A stretch of DNA of 64,000 nucleotides from Hellea sp. Its GTDB lineage: Bacteria; Pseudomonadota; Alphaproteobacteria; Caulobacterales; Maricaulaceae. The stretch lies in NCBI GenBank assembly GCA_020628425.1, contig JAHDEZ010000002.1:53538-117537 (forward strand), read 5' to 3'. This document shows positions 36,903-47,523 of this stretch, piece by piece. Positions within the stretch are counted from its first letter, which is position 1. Each line of letters starts with the position of its first letter. A program made the translations under genes and the position numbers. The notes under the pieces were generated by a model, which was given only the letters and a program-made list of their open reading frames with translations, ran no database searches and was not told where the DNA came from.

Positions 36903-39623
36903 TCAAAGAATAAACTGGTCGACGGCCCTCTGAACTATATCCCGTTTTCGTTTAACATTTTTCAGAAATGTATTTTTATTTTCAAAACTCAGATAGTCAG
37001 CAAAAGCGGTGAGCGTCTCATTATCAAGAACTGCATTTTTATACGGATCCCAGACGCTCTTCTGCTGTAATATAGACAAGTAATAATCATAAATTTCAAC
37101 AAGCTGCTGTACTTGTTCGAGTTTTAAAATCTGCCCGTGTTTTTCCAAAATTTGTTGAATTGGCATTCCATTTTCGATGCCATCAAAACGATGCATCAAG
37201 AAAAGTTTCTGGGCAATAAACTCAATATCTCGAATACCGCCCGGGGCATTCTTAAGGTCCAATTCATCGCCCATTGGTTTTTCGCGACGTAAACGCATAA
37301 GCATATCTGCAATGTCCGTAGGCATATCCAGTTCACTACGCGATTCTTTTAAGGCCGCCTGGCACAGACTTTGGACCTGGGACATAAACACTTGCGATGT
37401 AGCAGTTACCACTCGGGAACGGGTCAGCGCCATGAACTCCCAAGTCCAGGCATTTTCCGCATAATAGCGTCGAAAAGCCTCACTGGATACAGCGACGGGC
37501 CCGGAACGACCAGAGGGGCGCAAAGCCATATCGACCTCATAAAGCCCGCCCTCCTCGGTTATAGACGATAGAGCACTCACTAATCTTTGAGTCACTCGGG
37601 TATAATTGGCGGCAGCATTCGTTTCAGACGCCGCAGGCTCATAGATAATCATGATATCCAAATCGGAGCCAAGATTGAGATCTCCAGTAGCGAGTTTTCC
37701 CATACCAAGAATTGCGATCTCGCCTGCGATTTTTCCCGTTCGGCGCTCGGCTTCTTTTATGGCAACGGGCAAAAGACGACTGAGTATTGAATCAGCCAAG
37801 TCTGTATGTAGCTGTCCTGCAGCCATGTGATCGATGCTCTGACTAAGTAGTGCAGTGCTGATCCGAAATCGGGCCTCGCGTGCCCATCGCCTTGCGTGAT
37901 TAAGAGCGGTCTCAAAGTCCACTTCTTTCGTTATGGTACTTCCAGCTTCGATAATGGTTTGCTTATTCAACTTCAAAAAATCCGGATCGGCCATGGCGTC
38001 GAGAATGGATGGACGCTTTGCGATCCAATCGGTGACCATTGGTGACAACGTCATCAAAGAGATTACAAATTTCAAGTATTCCGGCCGTTGGTGAAACATA
38101 GAAAGTAAGGAGACGCCCATTTTCAGATGGGTGAAGAATTGCCGAAACGCCCCAAAAGCCTTGTCAGCCTGTCCCGTCTCCGCACAGTTTTCTATGATCC
38201 TTGGGGCCAAGGCTGTCAGTAATTCTCTTGCTTTCTCCGAGCGGGTCGCGCGAACACGGCCACCAAGCCAACCCGCCATATCAAGCCAGACGTCTTCGCT
38301 TTCCGTGAACCCTAATATCTTCAGGGCCTTTAAGGTGTCAGGGTCTGGTTCTACACCCGTAAAAACCAAATTTCCGACACTTGAGGACAAGGAGATGGCT
38401 TCTGGGAACAAATTTTGGTAAGTAGTACGAACGTCAATAAAGATTGAACTCAACCTGTCGGACAGAGCCTGGTAGCTGCTCTCTCCCATTAACGCAGCAA
38501 ACCAGCCTTGTTCTTGCTCTTTCTCGGGAACCGAGTGTGTTTGCTCGTCTTTGACCATTTGAACGGCATGTTCTGCGGTCCGCAGATAGCTATAGGCACG
38601 GGTCAATAACGCAGCATTCTCTTGCTGAATGAAACCGCCATCCGCCAATCGCGCTAGTGCTTCGACCGTTCGAAGGGATCTGAGCTCGGGGTAACGCCCT
38701 CCAAGAATGAGTTGCTGCACTTGAGCATAGAACTCAATTTCTCTAATTCCTCCAACACCAAGTTTAAGATGATGACCGGCGACTGTAACATTTCTCCCAA
38801 CATCTTTGCGAGAATGGATTTGGCGTTTTATTGCCAGAATGTCTTCAATAGCAGCAAAATCCATATTCTTGCGCCAGATAAAAGGTCGAAGCACTGTCTC
38901 GATGAAGTTCTCTCCAGCCTCCATATCTCCGGCACAGACGCGCGCCTTGATCATTGCAGCGCGTTCCCAGTTCTGCCCAAGAGTTTCGTAATAGCGTTCC
39001 GCTGTCAGTGTAGAAACCGCAATGGCGTTGGATCGCGGATCAGGCCGCAAGCGTAAATCGGTCCTAAAAATATAGCCATGCTCCGTTATGGCCTCCATGC
39101 CTTTAACGACCCCCTGAATGATTTTTATCAGAGTTCGCTCAGCTCTGGCAGGATTTGGAACGCGTATTCTGTCCGGGTCATAAAAGACATTAAAATCCAC
39201 ATCGCTCGAATAATTCAATTCACGCGCACCATATTTACCAACCGCCAGAATAAACAAGCCATCAATATGATACCCATCGCGGCTTTCAACGCCTTGTGAC
39301 TCCGCCGAGGCGACCAAAATGCGTTGAAGGCATAGGTCAGCCAATTGCGTCAAGTGTTCCGTCACACCGCTCCAGTCCCAGAATCGGCTTATATCGGACA
39401 ACGCGATAATAAGATGAGCCTTGCGTTTTAGCTTTCTCAAAAGCGCCATTTCGACACTTAACTCAGCGATTTGCTCAGGCACGTTTGAAAACAAGCTTTT
39501 CAAACTCTGCTCTGGCCCTAACTCTAAAATCTGCTCCAAAATGCCCGGGTAAAGCGCTAGGCTCTCTGCCAGGTAAGGCGCGTTTAGTTGCGCGCATTCA
39601 GCTGCTTCCTTGAAATCAGCCAT
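36903..39623 (-). CDS. glnE: Bifunctional glutamine-synthetase adenylyltransferase/deadenylase
   Basis: 'GKYGARELNYSSDVDFNVFYDPD' and 'GMGKLATGDLNLGSDLDIMIIYEP' duplicated NTase motifs; 906 aa. Confidence 0.93.
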   Translation of the reverse strand: MADFKEAAECAQLNAPYLAESLALYPGILEQILELGPEQSLKSLFSNVPEQIAELSVEMALLRKLKRKAHLIIALSDISRFWDWSGVTEHLTQLADLCLQRILVASAESQGVESRDGYHIDGLFILAVGKYGARELNYSSDVDFNVFYDPDRIRVPNPARAERTLIKIIQGVVKGMEAITEHGYIFRTDLRLRPDPRSNAIAVSTLTAERYYETLGQNWERAAMIKARVCAGDMEAGENFIETVLRPFIWRKNMDFAAIEDILAIKRQIHSRKDVGRNVTVAGHHLKLGVGGIREIEFYAQVQQLILGGRYPELRSLRTVEALARLADGGFIQQENAALLTRAYSYLRTAEHAVQMVKDEQTHSVPEKEQEQGWFAALMGESSYQALSDRLSSIFIDVRTTYQNLFPEAISLSSSVGNLVFTGVEPDPDTLKALKILGFTESEDVWLDMAGWLGGRVRATRSEKARELLTALAPRIIENCAETGQADKAFGAFRQFFTHLKMGVSLLSMFHQRPEYLKFVISLMTLSPMVTDWIAKRPSILDAMADPDFLKLNKQTIIEAGSTITKEVDFETALNHARRWAREARFRISTALLSQSIDHMAAGQLHTDLADSILSRLLPVAIKEAERRTGKIAGEIAILGMGKLATGDLNLGSDLDIMIIYEPAASETNAAANYTRVTQRLVSALSSITEEGGLYEVDMALRPSGRSGPVAVSSEAFRRYYAENAWTWEFMALTRSRVVTATSQVFMSQVQSLCQAALKESRSELDMPTDIADMLMRLRREKPMGDELDLKNAPGGIRDIEFIAQKLFLMHRFDGIENGMPIQQILEKHGQILKLEQVQQLVEIYDYYLSILQQKSVWDPYKNAVLDNETLTAFADYLSFENKNTFLKNVKRKRDIVQRAVDQFIL

Positions 39624-41106
39624 GGGTCGGTTTTGGTTTACTCGAGGGTCTCAGGCGTCGACGTCTCGGAAAAACAATCTGAACCGACAGCCCTGGTCCG
39701 AACTCAGATTTCATGCCGTCAGCCAGAACAAATTCTGCTTCATGCAATGTAGCAATCGCATCGACCATAGCCAATCCCAAGCCACTGCCAGGTGCCGTCC
39801 TACTCTTATCCAATCGAACAAATCTCTCTTTAACACGCTCGCGCTCTGTTGGAGGAATTCCTGGACCATTATCTGTAACCGAAATTACAACGCGGTTGGC
39901 CTTATTACGATTAAGCGTTAGTTTTACGGCACCCCCGCTCGGCGTATATTTTATCGCATTCTCGACCAGATTGGAGACAGCCTGCGACAGCAACCCCCTG
40001 TCTCCCATGATCAAATGCCCGTCCCTTAAGTCTGATGAGAATGATAGCTCGGCATCTTCGCAAGCCGGCTCGTAAAATTCCGCCATGTCTTCAAGCACTA
40101 TCTTTGGATCGACCTCTTGCAGCATTTCTCTTTGCTCGCCGGCTTCTAGACGGGCAATACGCAAAACTTTGTCAAATGTTCCCAAGAGTTCGTCTGCATC
40201 TTCCGCAGCGGAATATAGCGTATCTGACGCCGGGCCGTCTTTCACCTCACCTGCCATGCTTTCTAAACGGGTCCGCAGGCGGGTCAATGGCGAGCGTAAA
40301 TCATGTGCGATACTATCGCCTGCATAACGCATTGCCTTCATCAAACGGTCAATGTGGTCCAGCATTGAATTCAAGTGTTCCGCAAGCAAATCCAGCTCAT
40401 CTTCGGAGTAATTGCGCGGCGCGCGTCGGTCCAGCTGTCCCGACCGGACATCGGTTGCCAAGCGATTGAATGCATCGATACGGCGCGTGAAACGTCGGGA
40501 CACAAATATGCTGGACAAAAGGCCTAATATCAGCGCTATAGCCGACGACGTTATCATTGAGTTTCGAACTCTGTCAGCCGTTCGTCGTAAGGCCTCTATA
40601 TCGCGCCCGACGACAAGCCCCGCAACCGCCTGCCCTTCCACATTTTTGATGTAACCTGCTCGGGCCCTTATACGACGGATTTCCTCAACGACCTTTTCCT
40701 TTTCTATTTCGGATTCAATTTGATTGAATTCAAATACTACAGCCGGACTGTCAGGCCGTGCAGGAATTTCAAATTTGTTGCGGTTACTCTCATCATCGTA
40801 TTCCCGAATACTGATATTGGACAACCCCTGTGGAGGAGGAAGGTCCAGGATATACTTTCCTGTTTTCGCGCCTATTCGTGTAAAAATAACTTGCTGAACC
40901 GCTCGTCCTCCATCCTGAATGTAGAGGGCTTGCAACTCCTCCATTTCAGCAGTCAGCTCTTGATCGACCCGACGTAGCTCTGATGAAATGGTCGCAAAAT
41001 AAACATAGGCCAAGCTGATGAGAACCGAGATTGTAAACAACAGGGTCCCCAACAGGCTGAGCCTGAAAAGCGTATTGCGAAAAAGCTTTGATAAAGCATT
41101 CACCAT
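39616..41106 (-). CDS. Two-component sensor histidine kinase (HAMP)
   Basis: 'GDSIAHDLRSPLTRLRTRLES' H-box, 'NAIKYTPSGG', 'GSGLGLAMVDAIA'. Confidence 0.9.
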   Translation of the reverse strand: MVNALSKLFRNTLFRLSLLGTLLFTISVLISLAYVYFATISSELRRVDQELTAEMEELQALYIQDGGRAVQQVIFTRIGAKTGKYILDLPPPQGLSNISIREYDDESNRNKFEIPARPDSPAVVFEFNQIESEIEKEKVVEEIRRIRARAGYIKNVEGQAVAGLVVGRDIEALRRTADRVRNSMITSSAIALILGLLSSIFVSRRFTRRIDAFNRLATDVRSGQLDRRAPRNYSEDELDLLAEHLNSMLDHIDRLMKAMRYAGDSIAHDLRSPLTRLRTRLESMAGEVKDGPASDTLYSAAEDADELLGTFDKVLRIARLEAGEQREMLQEVDPKIVLEDMAEFYEPACEDAELSFSSDLRDGHLIMGDRGLLSQAVSNLVENAIKYTPSGGAVKLTLNRNKANRVVISVTDNGPGIPPTERERVKERFVRLDKSRTAPGSGLGLAMVDAIATLHEAEFVLADGMKSEFGPGLSVQIVFPRRRRLRPSSKPKPTHG

Positions 41107-41129
41107 AGTGAATGCTTAAGGCTCTGCGC

Positions 41130-41801
41130 CTAGACCTGCAAGCGGTAACCAGCACCGCGAACAGTATGCAGCATCGGGGTCTCGAACTCTTTGTCGATCT
41201 TGCCCCGCAAACGCGAAATGTGAACATCGATCACATTTGTCTGGGGGTCAAAATGGTAGTCCCAGACCTTTTCCAGAAGCATTGTCCGGGTTACAACTTG
41301 TCCCGCATTACGCATGAGGCATTCCAGAAGACGGAACTCACGTGGTTGTAACAAAATATTCTGATCGTCCCGCTTTACAGTTCTGGCCAACAAATCCATT
41401 TCGAGTTCACCAACCTTCAGCTTGGTAACAGCCGCAGTTGGATCACTGCGTCGGCCTATGGCTTCGACGCGCGCTAAAAGTTCTGTGAAAGCATAGGGTT
41501 TAGCAAGATAATCATCGCCACCGGCTCGCAGGCCTTCTACCTTTTGATCAACTTCTCCAAGCGCAGACAATATCAAAACCGGTGTCGAATCGCCATCCGA
41601 ACGAAGAGCTTCGAGTAATTCCAGTCCATCTAATTTCGGTAACATGCGATCCAGGATGAGCGCGTCATATTCCGCTGCACGGGCCATCTCCAAACCCAAA
41701 TCACCATCAGGCGCTAGGTCAACCACATGACCGGCCTCCATTAGACCTTTGCGGACATACTCCGCTGCAACAGAATCATCTTCAACAACCAGGATACGCA
41801 T
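41130..41801 (-). CDS. OmpR-family response regulator
   Basis: 'MRILVVEDDSVAAEYVRKGL', 'ALILDRMLPKLDG', winged-helix C-terminus 'NVIDVHISRLRGKID'. Confidence 0.92.
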   Translation of the reverse strand: MRILVVEDDSVAAEYVRKGLMEAGHVVDLAPDGDLGLEMARAAEYDALILDRMLPKLDGLELLEALRSDGDSTPVLILSALGEVDQKVEGLRAGGDDYLAKPYAFTELLARVEAIGRRSDPTAAVTKLKVGELEMDLLARTVKRDDQNILLQPREFRLLECLMRNAGQVVTRTMLLEKVWDYHFDPQTNVIDVHISRLRGKIDKEFETPMLHTVRGAGYRLQV

Positions 41802-41812
41802 AGTTTTCTCCT

Positions 41813-43291
41813 TTAGTCAGGCCTATAGCCTGCTCTTGCAAAATAGTCAGTGAGCGGCAGAACCGCAAAATTCTCCGAACCATCTGCCAGACGTACTAGC
41901 AGCAACACTTCGTTTTGACCGCTCTCAGCGGCCTTGGCCAACATGGAACTAAGATGCCGTGTACTTGGGACATCCACCTGATCGACCTGCATAATAACCA
42001 TATTAGGTTTCAAACCTATATTGGCTGCCGTGCTTCCTGGCGTTACGCTCTCAAGATACACACCAAGTTGATCATGGCGCATACCAATGGATTGTCGGAA
42101 AGTTGAAGATAAATCCACAACACTCAACCCGGTTGCCAGCATATTTCCATTAGCACCTGGTGGGACGGCGGGTGCCGGCGTCGCCGTGCCATAAGACGGC
42201 GAGCTTGGTCCTGTCTGATATCCTGGATCAGAATATGACGGAGCGGAATAAGTCCCTTCGGCCATGGCTCGATCTACATCATCTTTGCTGGGGCGCTCAG
42301 CCATTTGAACGGTCACATTCATCATCTGTTCGTTACGCTCGATCTGCATACTGACTCTGGCGTCAGGCCCAAGATCTCCAATTATCCGTGTGGCCTCGAC
42401 TGAATTTTGAATAGGTTGTCCGTTAATGGCGATAATAATATCGTCGACCTGGAGGCCTGCCAAATGAGCTGGGCTCCCTGTAATGACATTATTGATATTG
42501 GCACCGGCGCGAATTTCGCCCCCAGAGAACTCAGCCGTGCGAAGGCCGGCACCCAGCCAACCCCGCCGAACACGTCCATCCTTGCGGATCGCGTCAATCA
42601 CGTCCTTGGCCGTGTGATGAGGGATTGTAAAACCAATCCCCACACTCGCGCCCGTGGGAGAATAAATTGCTGAGTTGACACCGATAACTTCGCCTCTTGG
42701 ATTAAAAAGCGGACCACCGGAATTTCCTCGATTAATTGTCGCGTCCGTTTGAATATAGTCCACATAAGCACCCGACTCGACCCGGTCACGCCCGATAGCC
42801 GAGATAATACCTAAACTCGTAGATTGCCCGATACCAAACGGATTACCAATCGCAACGACCCAATCACCAATACGAATGGGGGCACCCTCATACCAATGCA
42901 CAGACGGGAACGGATTATTAGATCTGATTTTTAGTAACGCTAGATCAGTTTCTTCATCTGTTCCGACAATTTTTGCTGGAAACTCGGCACCATTATTAAA
43001 AACGACGGTGATAAATGATCCACCATCAATTACGTGATAATTGGTGACCACCTCGCCACTGTCATCAATAATAAAACCAGAGCCCTGACCTTCTGAGGTT
43101 GTTTCGCCGTCATCCGTTGTCACAACAATATTGACGACCGCCGGACTAACTCGCTCGACCAAATCCGCAACCGAATTTTGCTGACTAAGCTGATGGCTTT
43201 GAGCCTGCGCCGCAGGCGCCAGGCTCGCCATCGCTGATGCCAGCATAAGAGTTCTAATAAACGAACCGATTTTCAAAGTGGACTTTGACAC
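41813..43291 (-). CDS. degP: Do/DegP-family periplasmic serine protease with PDZ domains
   Basis: Triad motifs 'VVTNYHVID', 'ETDLALLKI', 'INRGNSGGPLFN'; signal peptide 'LASAMASLAPAAQAQ'. Confidence 0.92.
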   Translation of the reverse strand: MSKSTLKIGSFIRTLMLASAMASLAPAAQAQSHQLSQQNSVADLVERVSPAVVNIVVTTDDGETTSEGQGSGFIIDDSGEVVTNYHVIDGGSFITVVFNNGAEFPAKIVGTDEETDLALLKIRSNNPFPSVHWYEGAPIRIGDWVVAIGNPFGIGQSTSLGIISAIGRDRVESGAYVDYIQTDATINRGNSGGPLFNPRGEVIGVNSAIYSPTGASVGIGFTIPHHTAKDVIDAIRKDGRVRRGWLGAGLRTAEFSGGEIRAGANINNVITGSPAHLAGLQVDDIIIAINGQPIQNSVEATRIIGDLGPDARVSMQIERNEQMMNVTVQMAERPSKDDVDRAMAEGTYSAPSYSDPGYQTGPSSPSYGTATPAPAVPPGANGNMLATGLSVVDLSSTFRQSIGMRHDQLGVYLESVTPGSTAANIGLKPNMVIMQVDQVDVPSTRHLSSMLAKAAESGQNEVLLLVRLADGSENFAVLPLTDYFARAGYRPD

Positions 43292-43348
43292 GATTTTTTC
43301 CTTGTTGGGCGCAATGTGAAAGCGGGCGACTATCCTAATTCTTACTAA

Positions 43349-43370
43349 AACATGACAAAATAGTCATGTT
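43349..43370 (-). terminator. Hairpin between the DUF938-type gene and degP
   Basis: AACATGAC-N6-GTCATGTT, followed on the minus strand by TTAG; outer arms AGCGGGC/GCCCGCT also present. Confidence 0.45.
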
Positions 43371-43375
43371 GCCCG

Positions 43376-44011
43376 CTAATTCCTAGAAAAAACCAAAATT
43401 TGGTTCTCTGCAGGCATTTTAAAGCGTGCCTGCAGATTAAATCCCATTTCTGCAAATATATGCTTAACAGAATCTAAGGTTCGCACCCCCCATTTCGGGT
43501 TACGTGATTTGAGCGTCTCATCAAATTTTAGATTAGATGGCGCTGTCTTTTCACCCTCCAAAAACGGTCCATAAAGTATGACTAGACCTTTCGAGTGAAG
43601 AATCTCAGATGCCCCTTTGACCAACCCCAAAGCCGCCTCCCATGGGGCAATGTGGATCATGTTTGCGGAGAAAACTGCGTCAAACTCCCCCAAATTCGCC
43701 CACCATGAACCGAGGGTCATATCCAGATCCAAGGACGGATTAATCTGATGCGGATGTTCAGAACGCCAGGCATCCTGGCTTTGTCTGGATTTCTGATCAG
43801 GATCGGAGGTTTGCCAGTTAATATCGGGCCGAGCTGTACAAGCGGCCACAGCATGTTCTCCCGTGCCGGATCCTACCTCGAGAACGCTTGCGCTTGACGG
43901 CAGGATATCGCTCAAAATCATTGAAATAGGTCCGGAATTACGACCCGCAGTCGGGGAAAACATTCTCGTCCCTTTTTGATCGCGGTTTTCCAAATGAATA
44001 GGATCAGCCAT
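43376..44011 (-). CDS. DUF938-type SAM-dependent methyltransferase
   Basis: 'RMFSPTAGRNSGPISMILSDILPSSASVLEVGSGTGEHAVAACTARPDINWQTSDPD'. Confidence 0.85.
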   Translation of the reverse strand: MADPIHLENRDQKGTRMFSPTAGRNSGPISMILSDILPSSASVLEVGSGTGEHAVAACTARPDINWQTSDPDQKSRQSQDAWRSEHPHQINPSLDLDMTLGSWWANLGEFDAVFSANMIHIAPWEAALGLVKGASEILHSKGLVILYGPFLEGEKTAPSNLKFDETLKSRNPKWGVRTLDSVKHIFAEMGFNLQARFKMPAENQILVFSRN

Positions 44012-45404
44012 CTAGTCGACCCGGAAGAAGTAGTTCTACACGCAATCCACCGATTTTTGCTCTCGCGAGATCAAGTCTGCCTTTATAGGCCCGCGCCAAA
44101 TCGTCAACAATCGGCAATCCAAAACCCGTTCCCGGGGTCGATTCATCAAGGCGCGCCCCGCGCTTCAAAGCCAATTCATACTCGTCCTCTTTGAGGCCAA
44201 GCCCGTCATCCTCGACCAATAATATCATCATAGCATCGTCAGATTTCGCCATCTTGGACCGTATCCGGACCTTAGACGCCGTCCATTTACAAGCATTATC
44301 CATGAGGTTCCCAGCAATCTCCTCCAGATCTCTCTTCTCGCCCCGAAACATAAGGTTTTTAGTAATTTCAATATCGAAGTCGATATCTTTGTCTCTGTAA
44401 ATTCGCTCCAGTGTGCGAGCCAGTGGAATTATAACCTCTTCTACAGGTGTGATCACACCAATGACTTGCCCTCGCGCCGCAGCCCTTGCCCTGTGCAAAT
44501 GATGTTCGACTTGCCGGCGCATACTATCCGTTTGCCGTAGAACCACATCTGCCAATCCGGATTCGGATAATTCCGCTTCGTTTTTCAGCACCGCCAAAGG
44601 GGTCTTAAGACCATGGGCCAGATTACTCACATGGGTTCGGGCTCGTTCAACGACGTCTTTGTTATGTCCAATCAGACTGTTGAGTTCATCTGCCAAAGGC
44701 GCAATTTCGGAAGGATAGGTACCGTCGACTTTTTCAGATTTTCCTTCTCTCACATCCACAACCTTTTGGCTGAGCTCAAATAAGGGGCGCAATCCATTAC
44801 GCACTTGCCAAAAAATAGCACCAATCATCCCGAGAGAGACCAAAATCATCAACATGGTAGAAAGCAAAGCAAACCGGCGAATAGAACTTTGCCTCTCTCT
44901 AACATCAGCGCCAACGACCATAACGACAGGACGACCATCTGAAAGAATTACTGGCCAGACCAGTGTTCTTAGAGGTTCGTTATCTGGCCCAATTGACGTC
45001 GTCCGAAACTCGGTATCTTCCTGGGCGTCAATACTGACCTTTATCCAAGGATCCAGGGGAATGATTTCATCAGACAGAGACCTTGATTTCAAAAGCGATG
45101 TCAGCTGGCCTTCCTGTTCAAAGGTTCCGATCATCCAATACCGGCCTGACAGAGCTCTTTGATATTTAGGATCCAAAACATCGCGGCTTAGATAAACAGA
45201 ACCATTTTCATCAGTTTCAGCCGAAGTAATCAGCTCAGTGATCGTATTTTCGAGGGGCTCATCAAACTGCTGATAGGTTGATGACCGAAATAAAAGGGTC
45301 AGAGCAATTGCCGTTAACGCCAAAACCGGGAGTGTCCATAATACCGCGCTACGTATCAGGCGCCGGACAAGGGACGGCGTGACGTTTTCGGAAGCCTCGC
45401 TCAA
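44004..45404 (-). CDS. Two-component sensor histidine kinase (PhoQ-like)
   Basis: 'THVSNLAHGLKTPLAVLKNEAELS', 'NLMDNACKWTASKV', 'GTGFGLPIVDDLA'. Confidence 0.9.
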   Translation of the reverse strand: MSEASENVTPSLVRRLIRSAVLWTLPVLALTAIALTLLFRSSTYQQFDEPLENTITELITSAETDENGSVYLSRDVLDPKYQRALSGRYWMIGTFEQEGQLTSLLKSRSLSDEIIPLDPWIKVSIDAQEDTEFRTTSIGPDNEPLRTLVWPVILSDGRPVVMVVGADVRERQSSIRRFALLSTMLMILVSLGMIGAIFWQVRNGLRPLFELSQKVVDVREGKSEKVDGTYPSEIAPLADELNSLIGHNKDVVERARTHVSNLAHGLKTPLAVLKNEAELSESGLADVVLRQTDSMRRQVEHHLHRARAAARGQVIGVITPVEEVIIPLARTLERIYRDKDIDFDIEITKNLMFRGEKRDLEEIAGNLMDNACKWTASKVRIRSKMAKSDDAMMILLVEDDGLGLKEDEYELALKRGARLDESTPGTGFGLPIVDDLARAYKGRLDLARAKIGGLRVELLLPGRLDG

Positions 45405-45409
45405 GGTAA

Positions 45410-46090
45410 TCAGGAATTTTTAGATGCGTTTTCCGGATCAATCAGACGATAGCCCAGACCTCGAACGGTTTCGATACGGTTGGTTCCGATCTTGCGACGC
45501 AAACGACCGACAAATACTTCGATCGTATTAGAGTCCCGATCAAAGTCCTGATCGTAAATATGCTCAACCAATTCAGTTCTTGAGATAACACGCCCGCGAT
45601 GCATGGCCATATAGCTGAGCAAACGGAATTCATGTGAGGTCAACTTAATCGGCATTCCGTCCACAAAACATCGTGCTGCCCGGTTATCCACCAGCAAAGC
45701 TCCGATTTCGATAGAGTCCGTTGTATGACCGGCTGCACGCCGCATAAGCGCGCGCAATCTGGCTAAAAGCTCTTCATGGTGAAACGGCTTGGTTAAATAA
45801 TCGTCAGCGCCCGCATCAAAGCCGGAAACTTTTTCACTCCACTGGTCCCGAGCCGTCAAAATCAACACCGGAAAGGTCTTACCGTCAGCACGCCATTTTT
45901 GCAGCACGCTAATCCCATCAATAATCGGCAAACCCAAATCCAAAATGACAGCATCATAAGGCTCGGTATCGCCCATGAAATGCCCATCCTCGCCATTATC
46001 CGCCACATCAACGGCATATCCAGAGTCTTTTAAGGCCTCAGACAACTGCCTAGACAGATCCGGATCGTCTTCTACTACCAGTATTCGCAT
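45410..46090 (-). CDS. OmpR-family response regulator (PhoP-like)
   Basis: 'MRILVVEDDPDLSRQLSEAL', 'AVILDLGLPIIDG', 'NTIEVFVGRLRRKIG'. Confidence 0.92.
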   Translation of the reverse strand: MRILVVEDDPDLSRQLSEALKDSGYAVDVADNGEDGHFMGDTEPYDAVILDLGLPIIDGISVLQKWRADGKTFPVLILTARDQWSEKVSGFDAGADDYLTKPFHHEELLARLRALMRRAAGHTTDSIEIGALLVDNRAARCFVDGMPIKLTSHEFRLLSYMAMHRGRVISRTELVEHIYDQDFDRDSNTIEVFVGRLRRKIGTNRIETVRGLGYRLIDPENASKNS

Positions 46091-46119
46091 GAATAACCCC
46101 GATTCAGTAATTTAAGTGA

Positions 46120-46473
46120 TTATCGGATACGACCCGTCACCGCGTCAATCCTTACTTTGACTCTTTGCGTATTCGGCAAACGTAGCAGGACCGTATAGGT
46201 ATCGCCACTCAGACGGGTATCTAAATATTGCGCACCCGGATATCTCGACATGGCAATGGCTTTCGCCTGACTATAGGAAATCCTTTGCTGCGCCCATTGA
46301 GGGAGCTCGTTCCGAGTGTCCGGCGCATAGGTTTGCGTCAGCCCTGGCGCTTGCGTTAAACCTTTGCCCTTACCCTTAGCATGGGGTGGCTTGGCCGACG
46401 CACTCACGGCGAAGACCGTGCTTAATAACGCGGACATCGTCAACGCTGCGATATGTTTTGTGACTTTCTTCAT
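46120..46473 (-). CDS. PepSY-domain exported protein
   Basis: Signal 'KHIAALTMSALLSTVFAVSASA'; 'ISYSQAKAIAMSRYPGAQYLDTRLSGDTYTVLLRLPNTQRVKVRIDAVTGRI'. Confidence 0.8.
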   Translation of the reverse strand: MKKVTKHIAALTMSALLSTVFAVSASAKPPHAKGKGKGLTQAPGLTQTYAPDTRNELPQWAQQRISYSQAKAIAMSRYPGAQYLDTRLSGDTYTVLLRLPNTQRVKVRIDAVTGRIR

Positions 46474-46544
46474 TTGAGGCTGCAAGTACACGTTTTGCCC
46501 TGAATACAATCTGAATGTGGGGTTCAGAATTCGGTAATCAAGTC

Positions 46545-47444
46545 TTAAACAATTTTATTACGAATTTCTGAATCGTCTGAGGTAGGTAATTCTTCTGCCC
46601 ATTTCTTTAAGTCTTTGTTTTTTATATCCTTTACAACGATATTGGTTGTTATGAGTAAATCTCCTCCACCTATCCCCTTGCCTTTCAACCTCAACGTTTT
46701 ACCAGAATTTGTCCCCTCTGGCAGGTTGAGTTGCACAGGACCTTCAGGCATTGGAATTTTGATCTTGCCCCCTAGAATCGCCTCTCTTAGAGAAATCGGC
46801 AATGTGAGTCGTAAATTTCTACCATCTCTTTGAAAATATTTATGTTTTTCGACAGAAACATCGATTTTCGCGTCTCCTGACGCACCGCCATATGCGCCCG
46901 GGTGCCCCTTTCCTTTTAACCGCAAGGTTGTACCGTCATCGACGCCTTTGGGGATTGTAACATTAAGCGTTTTACCCTCGGCCGTGCGTATTTTTCGCGT
47001 ACCGCCTTTTAAGGCATCCATAAAAGACATTTTGATTTTGTACCGGATGTCACCGCCCTTTTTAGGGCGGCCGTACCCGCCACGGTTTGGATTCATACCG
47101 CCCATATTCATTCCAAATAAAGATGAGAACAAATCAGCCATATCATCCTGACCACCAGCCGCTCTACGGTGCCCACCGCCTCTGTAACCACCGAAACCAC
47201 CGCCAAATGGGTTTTGTTGCTGCCCAGACGCATCAACCTGACCGCTGTCATATCGAGCCCGCAGGTCTTTATCTGTCAATAGACTATAAGCTGCTGTCAC
47301 TTCTTTGAACCGTTCTGCAGCTTTCTCATCGCCCGGATTAACATCTGGGTGCAGCTTTTTGGCCAACGAACGATAAGCTTTACGGATTTCTGCATCCGTG
47401 GCTTTCCGGGATACACCCAGCAATTTATAAGGGTCTTTGGCCAT
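46545..47444 (-). CDS. DnaJ-class molecular chaperone (CbpA-like)
   Basis: 'DPYKLLGVSRKATDAEIRKAYRSLAKKLHPDVNPGD', G/F-rich linker, DnaJ C-terminal domain, no zinc-finger. Confidence 0.9.
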   Translation of the reverse strand: MAKDPYKLLGVSRKATDAEIRKAYRSLAKKLHPDVNPGDEKAAERFKEVTAAYSLLTDKDLRARYDSGQVDASGQQQNPFGGGFGGYRGGGHRRAAGGQDDMADLFSSLFGMNMGGMNPNRGGYGRPKKGGDIRYKIKMSFMDALKGGTRKIRTAEGKTLNVTIPKGVDDGTTLRLKGKGHPGAYGGASGDAKIDVSVEKHKYFQRDGRNLRLTLPISLREAILGGKIKIPMPEGPVQLNLPEGTNSGKTLRLKGKGIGGGDLLITTNIVVKDIKNKDLKKWAEELPTSDDSEIRNKIV

Positions 47445-47523
47445 AATTTCTCCTGCCCCCTATTTAAGCCGCGTCATTGAATAGGCAATAGGTCTCACTG
47501 ATTTACACAATTTTAGACTGTTT

